Below are positions 29,401 through 36,588 of a stretch of DNA of 64,000 nt, piece by piece. A program made the position numbers and the translations under genes. Every line of letters starts with the position of its first letter. Positions within the stretch are counted from its first letter, which is position 1. The notes beneath the pieces were generated by a model that did not search any database, had not been told where the DNA came from, and saw nothing but the letters and a program-made list of their open reading frames with translations. Source of the DNA: Rhizonema sp. PD37 (lineage in GTDB: Bacteria; Cyanobacteriota; Cyanobacteriia; Cyanobacteriales; Nostocaceae); assembly GCA_029379215.1 (NCBI GenBank), contig JAQYWO010000010.1, positions 1-64,000 of the forward strand, written 5' to 3'.

Positions 29401-31401
29401 TTTTACGCTCAACAGCAGCGTTATCGAGTTCCATTGCCGACGTATCCCTTTGAACGACAGCGGTATTGGGTTGAAGGTAAGGAAAATTTTCCACTCTCCT
29501 CACCCGGTAAAAAGCAAAATATTGCTGATTGGTTTTATATTCCATCTTGGAAGCAATCCCCACTGTCGATCAGTCAGTTAGGTAAGCTACCTGCCAGTGT
29601 ACTGCTATTTGTTGATGGGTGTGGTTTGGGTGAACATCTGGCGCAACAACTGCAACAACAGTCGATTAGAGTGATTCAGGTTCAGCCAGGTCAGTCATTT
29701 GCGATAGTGCAGGAGGATTTGTATGTTCTCAATCCGCAGCGATTTGAAGACTACTTGACATTACTCAACCAACTCACACTTAGAGGAGGAGTTCCCAAAA
29801 CAATCCTCCACTGCTGGAGTCTTACGGAACAACCAACCGTTGGATTAGAACTGGCTGAAGTCGAAAACTCCTTGGAACGTGGCTTTTACAGTCTGCTATT
29901 TCTTGCTCAGGCTTTTGGCAAACAGCATTTGACTGAAGAATATCAACTTTTAGTGCTTTCTAACAATATGCAGGAGGTAACTGGTGATGAGAAGCTGTAT
30001 CCTCAACAGTCAACCCTCATTGGACCAGTGAAAGTTATTCCCCTCGAGTACCCCAATTTGCAATGTCGTAGCATCGATATAATACTGCATCAACTGGGAA
30101 CCTCACAAGCGCAACGGCTGATGAATCAACTCCTAAGAGAGTTAACCGCTATCGGCACTTCTAATGTGGTTGCTTATCGAGGACAGCATCGCTGGGTGCA
30201 AACCTTTGAATCCGTCCATTTAGAACAGAGCGATCGCAGCATATCTCGACTCAAGCAAAAGGGCGTCTATTTGATTACGGGGGGACTAGGAGGCATTGGA
30301 CTGACTTTAGCACACTATCTGGCTTCTACAGTGCAAGCCACGTTGATTTTGACAGGACGTTCTGAGCTACCCGCCCGTGAAACTTGGGAGCATTGGCTCT
30401 TGAATCACGATGAGCAAAATCGAATTAGTCGCAAAATCCGATCTGTGAAAGAGTTGGAAAAACTAGGAGCACAAGTGTTTGTTGTCACAGCAGACGTTGC
30501 CAATCTTGAACAGATGCATTCCATGCTTGCTGAAGTTGAAGCCAGAGTAGGTACAATTAACGGTGTGATTCATGGGGCTGGAGTTCCAAGCGGTAGACTG
30601 ATTCAGCAAACAACGCCAGAAGAAATAGAAAAGACATTAGCCGCAAAAGTACAAGGAACACTTGTTCTCAACGCCCTTTTCCAGAATAAGTCACTGGATT
30701 TCTTTGTCCTCTTGTCGTCTCTCACTGCTATTTTCCCAACAGTGGGACAGATAGATTATTGTGCTGCCAATGCTTTTGTCGATGCTTTTGCTCGCTACTA
30801 TAACGCTAACTACAGAGGCTTTAGCGTCTCAATTAATTGGGATGGTTGGCAATTCGTGGGCATGGCAGCAGAAGCAGCAAAACAATTTGCTGGTGTGATG
30901 GATTTTCAGTATCTTGAACAAGGTTTACTGCCGGAGGAAGGAGTTACTGCCGTTGAACGCATTTTAAGCGATATCTTACCCCAAGTCATGGTTTCTACGG
31001 TTGCTCTCCAGGAACAATCAACTCATTCGGCAAATGTCAAAACGCAGAACTCAGAAGATAATACTCAGAAAATATTAGGTCATTCGCGTCCGCACCTGAA
31101 CAACCCTTATATTGCTCCCCGCAATTCCATTGAGCAAGCAATTGCTGAAGTTTGGCAAGAATTTTTAGGTATTCAACAAGTTGGCATCTATGATAACTAC
31201 CTTGACTTAGGAGGCGATTCTCTACTCGCAACCCAAATTGTGGCGCGATTAAGGAATGTTTTTGCAATTAAGTTATCTCTGGCTAGTTTGTTTGAGACAC
31301 CGACTGTGGCGGATATAGCTGCTACTCTTGATCGCATACGGGAGTACCAACTGCAAGACTCTTCAGATGAGTTAGAAGATAGAGAAGAAATAGTCTTTTG
31401 A
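20455..31401 (+). CDS. Hybrid NRPS-PKS, C-A-PCP-C-A-PCP-KS-AT-KR-ACP (modules 2-4)
   Basis: 3648 aa. Module 2: C (HHIISDGWS at ~140), A (~476-960), PCP (Ser1015). Module 3: C (HHIVSDGWS at ~1200), A (~1520-2010), PCP (Ser2078, in GGNS). PKS module: KS ~2136-2560 with active Cys2308 (ACSTS) and both His motifs (VETHGTGT, NIGHLD); AT ~2655-2960 with Ser2751 (GHSIGE) and HAFH at 2847, which indicates malonyl-CoA; KR ~3270-3465 with GGLGGIG and Tyr3435/Asn3439; ACP Ser3589. No DH, ER or methyltransferase is present. Pocket codes: module 2 D-A-F-W-L-G-G-T-F-K, valine-like; module 3 D-A-E-D-L-G-R-V-A-K, unassigned but of the same branch as the Lys-like code of the next gene. Extension by KS-AT-KR turns residue 3 into a beta-hydroxy-gamma-amino (statine-type) unit. 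The start is 51 bp after the previous gene; co-transcription is likely. A 42-bp repeat lies in frame at residues 170-183. Confidence 0.93.
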   Translation: MVQELFVFPASFAQQRLWFLNQMTPNSAVYNIPQVVRIKGTLNVKVLQQALETIVTRHESLRTTFELMDENPVQIISEKGSIVMPVIDLSELLETDIETKIQKLIAAEIQQPFNLTQGPLLRTTLLHLAEKEYVLLVTMHHIISDGWSMGIFIQEWSVLYEAFSDGKPSLRDATRSLLPRRGTPLVNLPLQYADFTEWQREWLQGEVLETQLFYWKKQLADLPMLQLPSDRKRPAIQTFRGETQSFALPPALSTALKALSRQEGVTLFMILLAAFQTLLHRYTNQDDIMVGSPIANRNRVEMEGLIGFFINTLVLRTHLGGNPSFREILARVRQVTLGAYAHQDLPLEHLVKELQPERNLSYTPLFQVMFAFQNAPTEQFKLPGMTICPIEVSTHTAKFDLTLDMCETQTELTGVLEYSTDLFDASTISRMIGHFQTMLTGIVANPDWQISKLPLLTVTEEHQLLVEWSNQKAEYPHKCIHQLFEEQVQQTPDAIALVLEDEQLTYGELNQQANKIAHYLQKLGVGLEVLVAICVERSVSMIVGILGILKAGGAYLPLDPTDPLERLSMIISDAQVSVVLTHQKLELPPLAKQVILDTDWVSINLESKQNPISATNLDNLAYVMFTSGSTGRPKGVSVIHRGVVRLVKQTDYTSFTLQSVFLQLAPTAFDASTFEIWGSLLNGARLVLFPGKTPSIHQLGQVIQQHQITTLWLTAGLFHLMVDEQLEALQPLRQLLAGGDVLSVPHVQKLFQKLKNCTLINGYGPTENTTFSCCFPMTASCQIRDSIPIGRPIANTQTYIFDRHLQPVPIGVTGELYLGGAGLAREYLNRPELTAERFIANPFFDGERLYKTGDLARYLADGNIEFLGRIDLQVKIRGFRIEPGEIEAVVSQHPQVRQAAVIVISDRPSDKYLAAYVVPETQTLTVDELRQFVRQRLPEYMIPAAFVMLNAFPLNANGKVDRRALPSPNLELSQEINFVAPRTPTEVVIASIMATVLGLERFGINDNFFALGGHSLLATQVISRLREAFSVELPLRCLFESPTVAELDKFISSQLTAPAHSLPTITPVSKDTTQFPLSFAQERLWFLNQLEGETATYNMPFVVRIIGNLNFQALESGIQKIVQRHTILRSNFQVVNGSTVQVIKPTATLSLFVVNTDEELLWQLASLEAQTPFDLAINSPIRVKLLQLSTQEHVLLLTMHHIVSDGWSMDIFIKELSALYLAFCEGNPSPLPELPIQYVDYAVWQRQWLTSQVLERQLNYWQQQLAGAPPLLELPYDMPRKAIQTFRGGSVSFAIDAQLTQQLKTLSQESGVTLFMTGLAAFVTLLFRYSGQSDILIGSPIANRHYRETELLIGFFVNTVVLRTQILENLSFKQLLHQIRQAALEAYTHQDVPFEQVVEALQPERSLSHSPLFQVMFDLLPESEQWELPGLSLTPVETEIVTAKFDLTLSLENINAGLRGVWEYNSDLFDRSTIVRMCSHFQTLLAGIIACPEQPVEQLPLLSNEQRHQLLVEWNNTQREYPQHCLHELFEQQVQRSPDSVAVQFTGQHLTYKELDYQANQLANYLKTLGVGPETLVGLCVERDIPMIVGLLGILKAGGAYVPLDPNYPQERIAFTLSNSQATILLTQEKLAHILPQDVHCVYLDRDWQAIAQQKSTKPNSRVSLVNLAYVIYTSGSTGVPKGVMIQHQSAVNFIASAKYDIKQGERVLQFVSIAFDAAVEDIFTCLTSGGTLVLRTDEMLLSASRFVQRCRDWNLTVLDLPTSYWHQLMVELATADVTLPESLRLVLIGGEQAMPETLKLWHDSSRVPNQAQLINRYGPTETTVASTSCNLSDSIVKYPVCSTVPIGCPMDNVCTYVLDCNLQPVPVGVVGELHIGGIGLARGYLKCPEATAEKFIPDPFSNKPGARLYKTGDKVRYYDDGNIEYLGRFDLQVKVRGFRIELLEIESVLLQHPAVAQAVVVVYEEQPDNKDLIAYIVATEGLNGTENLIHKIKADLRQQLPEYMVPATMIILNTLPLTTNGKIDRRALPTPNSVVRVQALEMPQTEIEKLIADAWQKILHLEKVGLDDNFFDVGGNSLRLVQVREELQTIFNQELSMVDMFQNPTVRALGEYLSGRANRTLSTSQSQKNSEQSTSDIAIIAMSGRFPGASNIDVFWENLRIGVESISWLSDEELLAAGVQPELLQNPNYVRANAVLDDIELFDANFFGYSPKEAEILDPQNRLFLECAWETLEQAGYDPQTYTGSIGVYAGVGASDYLLENLYPNQALRKSMGMYQLMLATEKDFLPTRAAYKLNLTGPAVNIQTACSTSLVAVHVACQSLLNGECDMALAGGISISIHQKAGYLYEEGMILSPDGHCRAFDAKAQGTMSGSGVGIVMLKRTKDAIADGDNIYAIIKGSAINNDGVNKIGFTAPSVKGQARVITSAQAQAGVDTETITYVETHGTGTTLGDPIEIAALTQAFCQSSDKKHFCAIGSLKTNIGHLDTAAGVAGLIKTVLALKHKQLPPSLHFETPNPKIDFANSPFYVNTKLSEWKTDDTPRRAGVSSFGIGGTNAHVVVEEAPVLKRDNNEQKPVQLLVLSAKTSSALEAATNNLTEHLKQHPELDLADVAYTLSVGRQAFEHRRILVCQDAKLPVSTQEILTGDTKSSTPSVILMFSGQGSQYVNMAREIYQTEPIFTEQIDYCAELLQPELGLDLRDILYPSPEQTEEATKQLQQTAITQPALFTIEYALAKLWESWGIQAQGFIGHSIGEYVAACLAGVFSLSDALSLVAARGRMMQQMPPGAMLSVPLAPEAVESLLGKELSLAAINEPSRCVVSGPKEAVTALQNHLVAQGIECVRLRTSHAFHSQMMDPILEPFSQLVQKVRLHSPRIPYISNITGKWITASQATDPHYWSQHLRLPVQFALGIEQILKKPDQILLEVGPGRTLSTLALHHPSKEAHQIILTSVRHPQESCSDMAFLLTSLGRIWLAGVKVNWSGFYAQQQRYRVPLPTYPFERQRYWVEGKENFPLSSPGKKQNIADWFYIPSWKQSPLSISQLGKLPASVLLFVDGCGLGEHLAQQLQQQSIRVIQVQPGQSFAIVQEDLYVLNPQRFEDYLTLLNQLTLRGGVPKTILHCWSLTEQPTVGLELAEVENSLERGFYSLLFLAQAFGKQHLTEEYQLLVLSNNMQEVTGDEKLYPQQSTLIGPVKVIPLEYPNLQCRSIDIILHQLGTSQAQRLMNQLLRELTAIGTSNVVAYRGQHRWVQTFESVHLEQSDRSISRLKQKGVYLITGGLGGIGLTLAHYLASTVQATLILTGRSELPARETWEHWLLNHDEQNRISRKIRSVKELEKLGAQVFVVTADVANLEQMHSMLAEVEARVGTINGVIHGAGVPSGRLIQQTTPEEIEKTLAAKVQGTLVLNALFQNKSLDFFVLLSSLTAIFPTVGQIDYCAANAFVDAFARYYNANYRGFSVSINWDGWQFVGMAAEAAKQFAGVMDFQYLEQGLLPEEGVTAVERILSDILPQVMVSTVALQEQSTHSANVKTQNSEDNTQKILGHSRPHLNNPYIAPRNSIEQAIAEVWQEFLGIQQVGIYDNYLDLGGDSLLATQIVARLRNVFAIKLSLASLFETPTVADIAATLDRIREYQLQDSSDELEDREEIVF
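20962..21003. repeat. 42-bp palindromic repeat inserted in frame in a condensation domain
   Basis: CTACGAGACGCC, then ACGCGTAGCTTGCTTCCC and CGAAGGGGTACG: the very common cyanobacterial short dispersed palindrome (GAGACGCTACGCG..GCTTGCTTCCCCG..GGGGTACGCC type). It adds 14 residues (LRDATRSLLPRRGT) between DGKPS and PLVNLPLQYADF, a loop after the C-domain catalytic motif. Removing it restores the normal family spacing. Confidence 0.7.
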
Positions 31402-31511
31402 CTGTTCAAAAAGCGGCGTCGCATTAAAGAATATTGAACCGTCAAGACGAGGACACTTGGCGGTTTATTAAAAAAATAACTTTCACAACCCCTCCAAAGG
31501 ATCACTACATT

Positions 31512-34500
31512 ATGAACAGTACCCGTGATTTTTTAACCAACCTCAAAAATTTAGATATCAAACTGTGGCTCAAAGCTGATAATCTCCATTGTAATGCCCC
31601 CAAAGGAGTTATAACCCCAGATATTCGCTCAGAGATAGCAGCTCGCAAAGGGGAGATTATCACTCTGCTCCAGCAGGATCAAGAACTGCCCATTCATCCC
31701 ACCCCCCGGACAACAACGCTACCCTTATCCTTTGGGCAAGCTAGGTTGTGGTTTGTTGAACAGCTTGAGGAGGGAAAAAGCACTGCCTACAATTTGCCCA
31801 ATGCTTATGAGCTTTTTGGTTCCCTTGATGTTCCAGCTCTAGAGCGATCGCTCGCTGAGATTATACGCCGTCATGAAGTTCTCAGAACTAATTTTCAAGA
31901 ATTCATTCCAGAACCAGTACTAGTGATTCACCCTCTTGCAACGTCAACGTTACCTGTGGTAGACTTAGAAATGCTAGGTGCTAACAAACAGGCAGATGTA
32001 GTGCAGAATCTGGTACAAGAAGATGCTTGCAAGCCATTTGACCTTGCCCACGACTCCCTCATCCGCACCACCTTACTCCGCCTAACCCCCAAATCGCACA
32101 TACTTTTGCTTAACATCCATCACATTGTGTTTGATGGTTTGTCTATGGGATGCTTGATGCAAGAGTTGTCAACACTGTATGGAGTTTATCGGCAAGGTCT
32201 ACCCTCTCCCTTACCTGAGTTAGCCATTCAATATGTTGATTTTGCCGTGTGGCAGCGTCAAAGGCTTAGTGGAGAGAGGTTACAAACTGAACTGAATTAC
32301 TGGAAGCAACAGCTTGCTGGAATTCCGCCACGATTAGAATTACCCATTGAGCGGACGCAACAGCCGATACATACATTTGAGGGGGCAAGCGTTCCCTTTA
32401 CGCTGACGCCCGAACTGACTCAGCAACTCAGGCAATTAAGCCGTCTCCAGGGTGTAACTCCCTATATGACGCTCCTGACAGCCTTCGCTATCTTGCTCGC
32501 TCGCTACACCGATCAAGAGGATATCGTCATCGGTTCCCCCATAGCGAATCGACAAAGCTCTGAGTTAAAGTTACTTATTGGCTTTTTTGTCAATACTATA
32601 GTATTAAGAGTGGACTTGTCGTGCAACCCCACATTTGAGGAACTTTTGGGTCGGGTGCGACGGATGACGCTTGAGGCTTATGAACACCAGGAAGTGCCTT
32701 TTGAGAAGGTGGTCGAAGCGTTGCGACCTGAGCGATATTTGAACTATAGTCCCCTGTTTCAGGTCATGTTCGATTGGCAAAATGCCCTGAGTGCCCAATG
32801 GGAACTTCCTGATCTTGCGATCGCTCACATCCCAACAACACCTGTCGTCGGCAAGTTTGACCTTAGTCTGACGATTGAAGAGACAGAAACGATGCTAGAA
32901 GGGCGATGGGAATATAACAGCCATCAATTTGAAAATGAGGCTATTGCTCGCATGTCTGAACAGTTTCAAACACTGCTTCAAGGTATTGTGTGCGATCGCT
33001 CTCGACCAGTGAGAGAATTGCCTTTATTGACAGCAAGCACTCATCAGTTACTGGCGGCATGGAATTCGACACAGATTGACTATCCTAGCACTAAATGTAT
33101 CCACCACTTGTTTGAAGAGCAAGTGAAAAAAACCCCAGATGCCGTAGCAGTGCAGATGGAAGATGAACAAATTACTTATCACGAATTGAACAAACGTGCG
33201 TCACAGCTAGCCCATTACTTGCAAACTCTGGGAGTGAAACCAGAAGTACTGGTGGGCATCTGTGTGGAACGATCTATCCATATGGTAATTGGATTGCTGG
33301 GGATTCTGAAAGCTGGTGGTGCTTACGTCCCCTTAGACACGCAATTACCTTTAGAGAGATTAGCTTATATATTACAAGATACCCAGGTGCCAATACTGCT
33401 GACACAACAGAAATTGGTGTCAAATCTGCCAGAACATGGGAAACACTTAGTATGCATAGATACAGATTGGCAGGCAATTGGCAATCTGAGTAGCGAAAAT
33501 CCAGTGAGTAGAGCGGAAGCTGATAACTTGGCTTATGTTATTTACACCTCTGGATCTACTGGCTCGCCAAAGGGGGTAGAGATCGCCCATCAATCTTTGG
33601 TAAATTTCACATCAATGGCGGTTCAGGAATATGATATCAACGAGCAAGACCGCATCCTTCAGTTTGCCTCAATAAGTTTTGATACCGCAGCAGAAGAAAT
33701 CTATCCCTGTTTATCAGCTGGTGGAACTTTGGTGCTGCGAACAGACGAGATGTTAAGTTTTAGCAATCAATTTTGGCAGCAGTGCCGAGATTGGCAATTG
33801 ACTATGTTGGACTTACCGACCGCCTATTGGCATCATTTGACATTTTTATTGACAGCATCAGATCAGAAAATTCCTGAAACCCTGAGACTTGTAATTATTG
33901 GGGGAGAGCGGGCGCTACCAGAGAATGTGAGAAAATGGCTTCAAAGTCTGGCTTTCCTACCAAACCCGCCAAAGCTATTAAACACTTACGGTCCTACAGA
34001 AGCAACCGTCGTCACCACCCACTACCAGTTGCCAGAATCAACATCGTCAGATGCATTGGAGGAAGTGCCAATTGGGCGACCGATAGGAAATTCTCAGGTG
34101 TACGTGCTAGACCAATATCTGCAATCAGTTCCTATTGGGGTGCCAGGAGAATTGCATATCGGCGGCACAGGTGTTGCTCGAGGCTACCTCAACCGTCCTG
34201 ACTTAACCAAAGAAAAATTTATCCCCAATCCCAATGGATACTCAAAACTTTACAAAACTGGAGACTTAGTTCGTTATCGACCTGATGGAAACCTAGAATT
34301 TCTCGGTCGTATTGACAATCAGGTGAAAATTCGGGGCTTTCGCATTGAGTTAGGAGAAATCGAAGCGGCGATCGCTCTTCACCCCAAAGTGCAAGCAACT
34401 ACAGTGATTGCCCAAGAAGATAAGTTAGGTAACAAGCGCCTTGTAGCTTACATTGTTTTTGTGGACAATTTGGTAACGAGCAGCGAATTGCGTCGCTTTC

Positions 34501-35708
34501 TCCAGCAGAAGTTACCAGACTACATGATACCTACGGCATGGGTTAAACTGGATAGCATACCGTTGACGAATAATGGCAAGGTAGATTATAGGGCGCTAAG
34601 AGTACCAGAGCAAGAGATAAGTCGGGAAGTCCGTTTTGCTCCTCCCCGTGACGAACTTGAACAACAACTGGCACAAATTTGGTCAGAGGTGCTAAATGTT
34701 CATCCAGTTGGTATCCTAGACAATTTTTTTGAATTGGGTGGTCACTCCCTGTTAGCCTTTTCCCTGATGGCTAGGATTCAGCAGCAATTTGGGAAAACTT
34801 TACCATTAACAAGCATCTTCCAAGCAGCTACAGTCGAACAATTTGCGGCAATTCTCCGTCAAAAAACTGATTTCCACACTTGGTCGCCTCTAGTGAAAAT
34901 TCAGCCAAATGGGTCTAAGCCTCCCTTGTTTCTGATCCATCCTGGTGGGGCGAGTCTCCTGGCATACGAAGATTTAATTAGTTGTATGGACACTCTCCAA
35001 CCACTTTATGGAGTAGACGCTCTTGGCTTTGAGGAAGGACAAAAGCCACAGGATCAGGTCGAAGAAATGGCAATAAACTATATCGAAGCTATACAAACCG
35101 TTCAGCCTGATGGTCCCTATCTGCTGGCAGGTTGGTGCTTTGGCGGGCTAGTGGCTTTTGAGATGGCTCAAAAGCTGCTTTGCCGTGGTCAGCAAATTTC
35201 TTTCCTAGCCTTGATAGATACTTATATCAGGTCGTCTGAGGAACCTCTAGATGATATAGACCTCTTATACGGGTTATTTTTCGAGTTATTTGGGGTTTCC
35301 TTCCCTGTGGAAAAGCTACGACAAATGGAACCACACGAGCAGCTCATTTACACCTTTGAGCAGGTAAAACAAGCGAACAGACTCCCGCCTAATTTTGGGT
35401 TAGATAGGATAAAACGCCTATTTGAAGTTGGCAAAAGCCATGATCGCGCCTCGGTGAACTACACTCCTCAACCCTACCCTGGTGTCGTGACGCTGATCAG
35501 AGCCAGCGAGGGAATTTCTGCAACCTTGAATCATCCTGCTCTGGGCTGGAAAAAGCTAGCAGATAAAGTTGACCTACACTGGGTTAGTGGTGATCACATA
35601 TCAATGTTTCATCAACCGCATGTCCAAGGACTAGCTGAAAAGCTACAGTTTTGCATTCAGCGTCAAGCTTTGGCTGTTTTCCCAAACTCGAAGACGACAG
35701 CGCCATAA
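31512..35708 (+). CDS. Terminal NRPS, docking-C-A-PCP-TE (module 5)
   Basis: 1398 aa from ATG 31512, preceded by AAAGGA; a TTG at 31434 is in frame but weaker. Residues ~1-54 (LTNLKNLDIKLWLKADNLHC, then APKGVITP and IITLL) are a TubC-type N-terminal docking domain, which fits reception of the chain from the ACP of the previous protein. C domain with HHIVFDG (~203), A domain ~530-1010, PCP Ser1079 (LGGHS), type I thioesterase ~1130-1390. The pocket code reads D-T-E-D-I-G-T-V-V-K, close to codes described for lysine. In the thioesterase the nucleophile elbow is GWCFGG, with Cys1209 where most have Ser; Asp (ALIDTY) and His (SGDHISMF) are present. The TE releases the product by hydrolysis or cyclisation. 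Confidence 0.92.
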   Translation: MNSTRDFLTNLKNLDIKLWLKADNLHCNAPKGVITPDIRSEIAARKGEIITLLQQDQELPIHPTPRTTTLPLSFGQARLWFVEQLEEGKSTAYNLPNAYELFGSLDVPALERSLAEIIRRHEVLRTNFQEFIPEPVLVIHPLATSTLPVVDLEMLGANKQADVVQNLVQEDACKPFDLAHDSLIRTTLLRLTPKSHILLLNIHHIVFDGLSMGCLMQELSTLYGVYRQGLPSPLPELAIQYVDFAVWQRQRLSGERLQTELNYWKQQLAGIPPRLELPIERTQQPIHTFEGASVPFTLTPELTQQLRQLSRLQGVTPYMTLLTAFAILLARYTDQEDIVIGSPIANRQSSELKLLIGFFVNTIVLRVDLSCNPTFEELLGRVRRMTLEAYEHQEVPFEKVVEALRPERYLNYSPLFQVMFDWQNALSAQWELPDLAIAHIPTTPVVGKFDLSLTIEETETMLEGRWEYNSHQFENEAIARMSEQFQTLLQGIVCDRSRPVRELPLLTASTHQLLAAWNSTQIDYPSTKCIHHLFEEQVKKTPDAVAVQMEDEQITYHELNKRASQLAHYLQTLGVKPEVLVGICVERSIHMVIGLLGILKAGGAYVPLDTQLPLERLAYILQDTQVPILLTQQKLVSNLPEHGKHLVCIDTDWQAIGNLSSENPVSRAEADNLAYVIYTSGSTGSPKGVEIAHQSLVNFTSMAVQEYDINEQDRILQFASISFDTAAEEIYPCLSAGGTLVLRTDEMLSFSNQFWQQCRDWQLTMLDLPTAYWHHLTFLLTASDQKIPETLRLVIIGGERALPENVRKWLQSLAFLPNPPKLLNTYGPTEATVVTTHYQLPESTSSDALEEVPIGRPIGNSQVYVLDQYLQSVPIGVPGELHIGGTGVARGYLNRPDLTKEKFIPNPNGYSKLYKTGDLVRYRPDGNLEFLGRIDNQVKIRGFRIELGEIEAAIALHPKVQATTVIAQEDKLGNKRLVAYIVFVDNLVTSSELRRFLQQKLPDYMIPTAWVKLDSIPLTNNGKVDYRALRVPEQEISREVRFAPPRDELEQQLAQIWSEVLNVHPVGILDNFFELGGHSLLAFSLMARIQQQFGKTLPLTSIFQAATVEQFAAILRQKTDFHTWSPLVKIQPNGSKPPLFLIHPGGASLLAYEDLISCMDTLQPLYGVDALGFEEGQKPQDQVEEMAINYIEAIQTVQPDGPYLLAGWCFGGLVAFEMAQKLLCRGQQISFLALIDTYIRSSEEPLDDIDLLYGLFFELFGVSFPVEKLRQMEPHEQLIYTFEQVKQANRLPPNFGLDRIKRLFEVGKSHDRASVNYTPQPYPGVVTLIRASEGISATLNHPALGWKKLADKVDLHWVSGDHISMFHQPHVQGLAEKLQFCIQRQALAVFPNSKTTAP

Positions 35709-35872
35709 CTGAAGCGATTACCGAAGCTGGTATGATCGAAGTCATTGATAACTTAGATCAAGGGATGGAAACCCTCTTAGGCAAACAGCTCGAAGGGGAG
35801 TGTGGATTTATCGGGGGGACAATGGCAACGGATGGCTCTAGCCCGAGCTTTGCTTCGACTGCCTCTTGACCC
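35705..35872 (+). pseudogene. ABC exporter ATPase, C-terminal remnant with frameshift
   Basis: ITEAGMIEVIDNLDQGMETLLGKQLEG in one frame is followed, one base shifted near 35800, by VDLSGGQWQRMALARALLRLP. These are the region before and the LSGGQ signature of an ABC-transporter nucleotide-binding domain. Walker A and membrane domains are absent, and the Walker B part is lost after RLPLD. It overlaps the end of the last NRPS gene. It is the remains of an exporter that may once have served the peptide product. Confidence 0.75.
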
Positions 35873-35970
35873 AAAAACGGACATGAGGAGTACAGCATTT
35901 TTCGCACTTTGGCAAGAGGTCGAATCGCTCCACAACAGACCACATACTCATTCATATAAGAGCGTGAAAA

Positions 35971-35997
35971 CCCCTGATGATGTGTCAGGGGCTTTTT
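35971..35997 (+). terminator. Intrinsic terminator at the end of the NRPS cluster
   Basis: CCCCTGA (35971-35977), a 7-base loop, TCAGGGG (35985-35991), then CTTTTTG. On the minus strand the same stem is followed by TTTTC, so it can serve both the NRPS operon and the convergent gene at 36060-36515. Confidence 0.75.
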
Positions 35998-36059
35998 GCT
36001 GTTACTTAACTCATAATAAAGAAAGACGCTAGTATTGAAGCCACACAGAGCGAAAGTCT

Positions 36060-36515
36060 TTACCTTCTATTCGTTGAAAAGCCCAACTTTTGTTGAATAG
36101 CTTGGGCATCTTTGTACAAATCCGTCACCCTAGAGTCAGAGCTAGGACAACTAACGTCGGGAGATGTTTGGTCTTTATACTTGACTTTAGTGGTTGTACC
36201 GAAGGAAACGCTTTTTGCACAAGACGTAGCCGATAATTCTGATAACGGCTCTGCGGCTGAAATAGCATTAAAAAATTCAGTTGCTAGCGACTTTGAAATT
36301 TTACCTGTTCCTGGATTATTACAGACAGTGTAACTTGCTTGACCAGAAGGATCTACAGAGATTGTGTAAGGACAGGTATTCGTAGATCCACTATTGATGA
36401 TAATACCAGGGGATTCAGCATTTTGTGCAACTCCCCTCAGAGGCACAACACTCAAAAGTGCAACGACCAAGGTCGCTCCAAGACTAATTTTACCTATACT
36501 GAGAGCTTTTTTCAT
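36060..36515 (-). CDS. Hypothetical secreted protein with four Cys
   Basis: 151 aa. A strong signal peptide: KK, then ALSIGKISLGATLVVALLSVVPLRG and cleavage after VAQ. The mature part (~120 aa) is Ser/Thr/Gly-rich with Cys residues in NTCPYTI, YTVCNN, TSCAKS and DVSCPSS, likely two disulfides. The C-terminal ~20 residues are helical (VTDLYKDAQAIQQKLGF). The layout resembles small periplasmic proteins of cyanobacteria, but I recognise no family. It is convergent with the NRPS operon and shares its terminator. Confidence 0.65.
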   Translation of the reverse strand: MKKALSIGKISLGATLVVALLSVVPLRGVAQNAESPGIIINSGSTNTCPYTISVDPSGQASYTVCNNPGTGKISKSLATEFFNAISAAEPLSELSATSCAKSVSFGTTTKVKYKDQTSPDVSCPSSDSRVTDLYKDAQAIQQKLGFSTNRR

Positions 36516-36588
36516 CTTAATTATCTGATAAGTTTACAAACTCTGTGTTTTTAGACCAGAGAAGAAAAATTCTCTTTGTTTTAGAACC

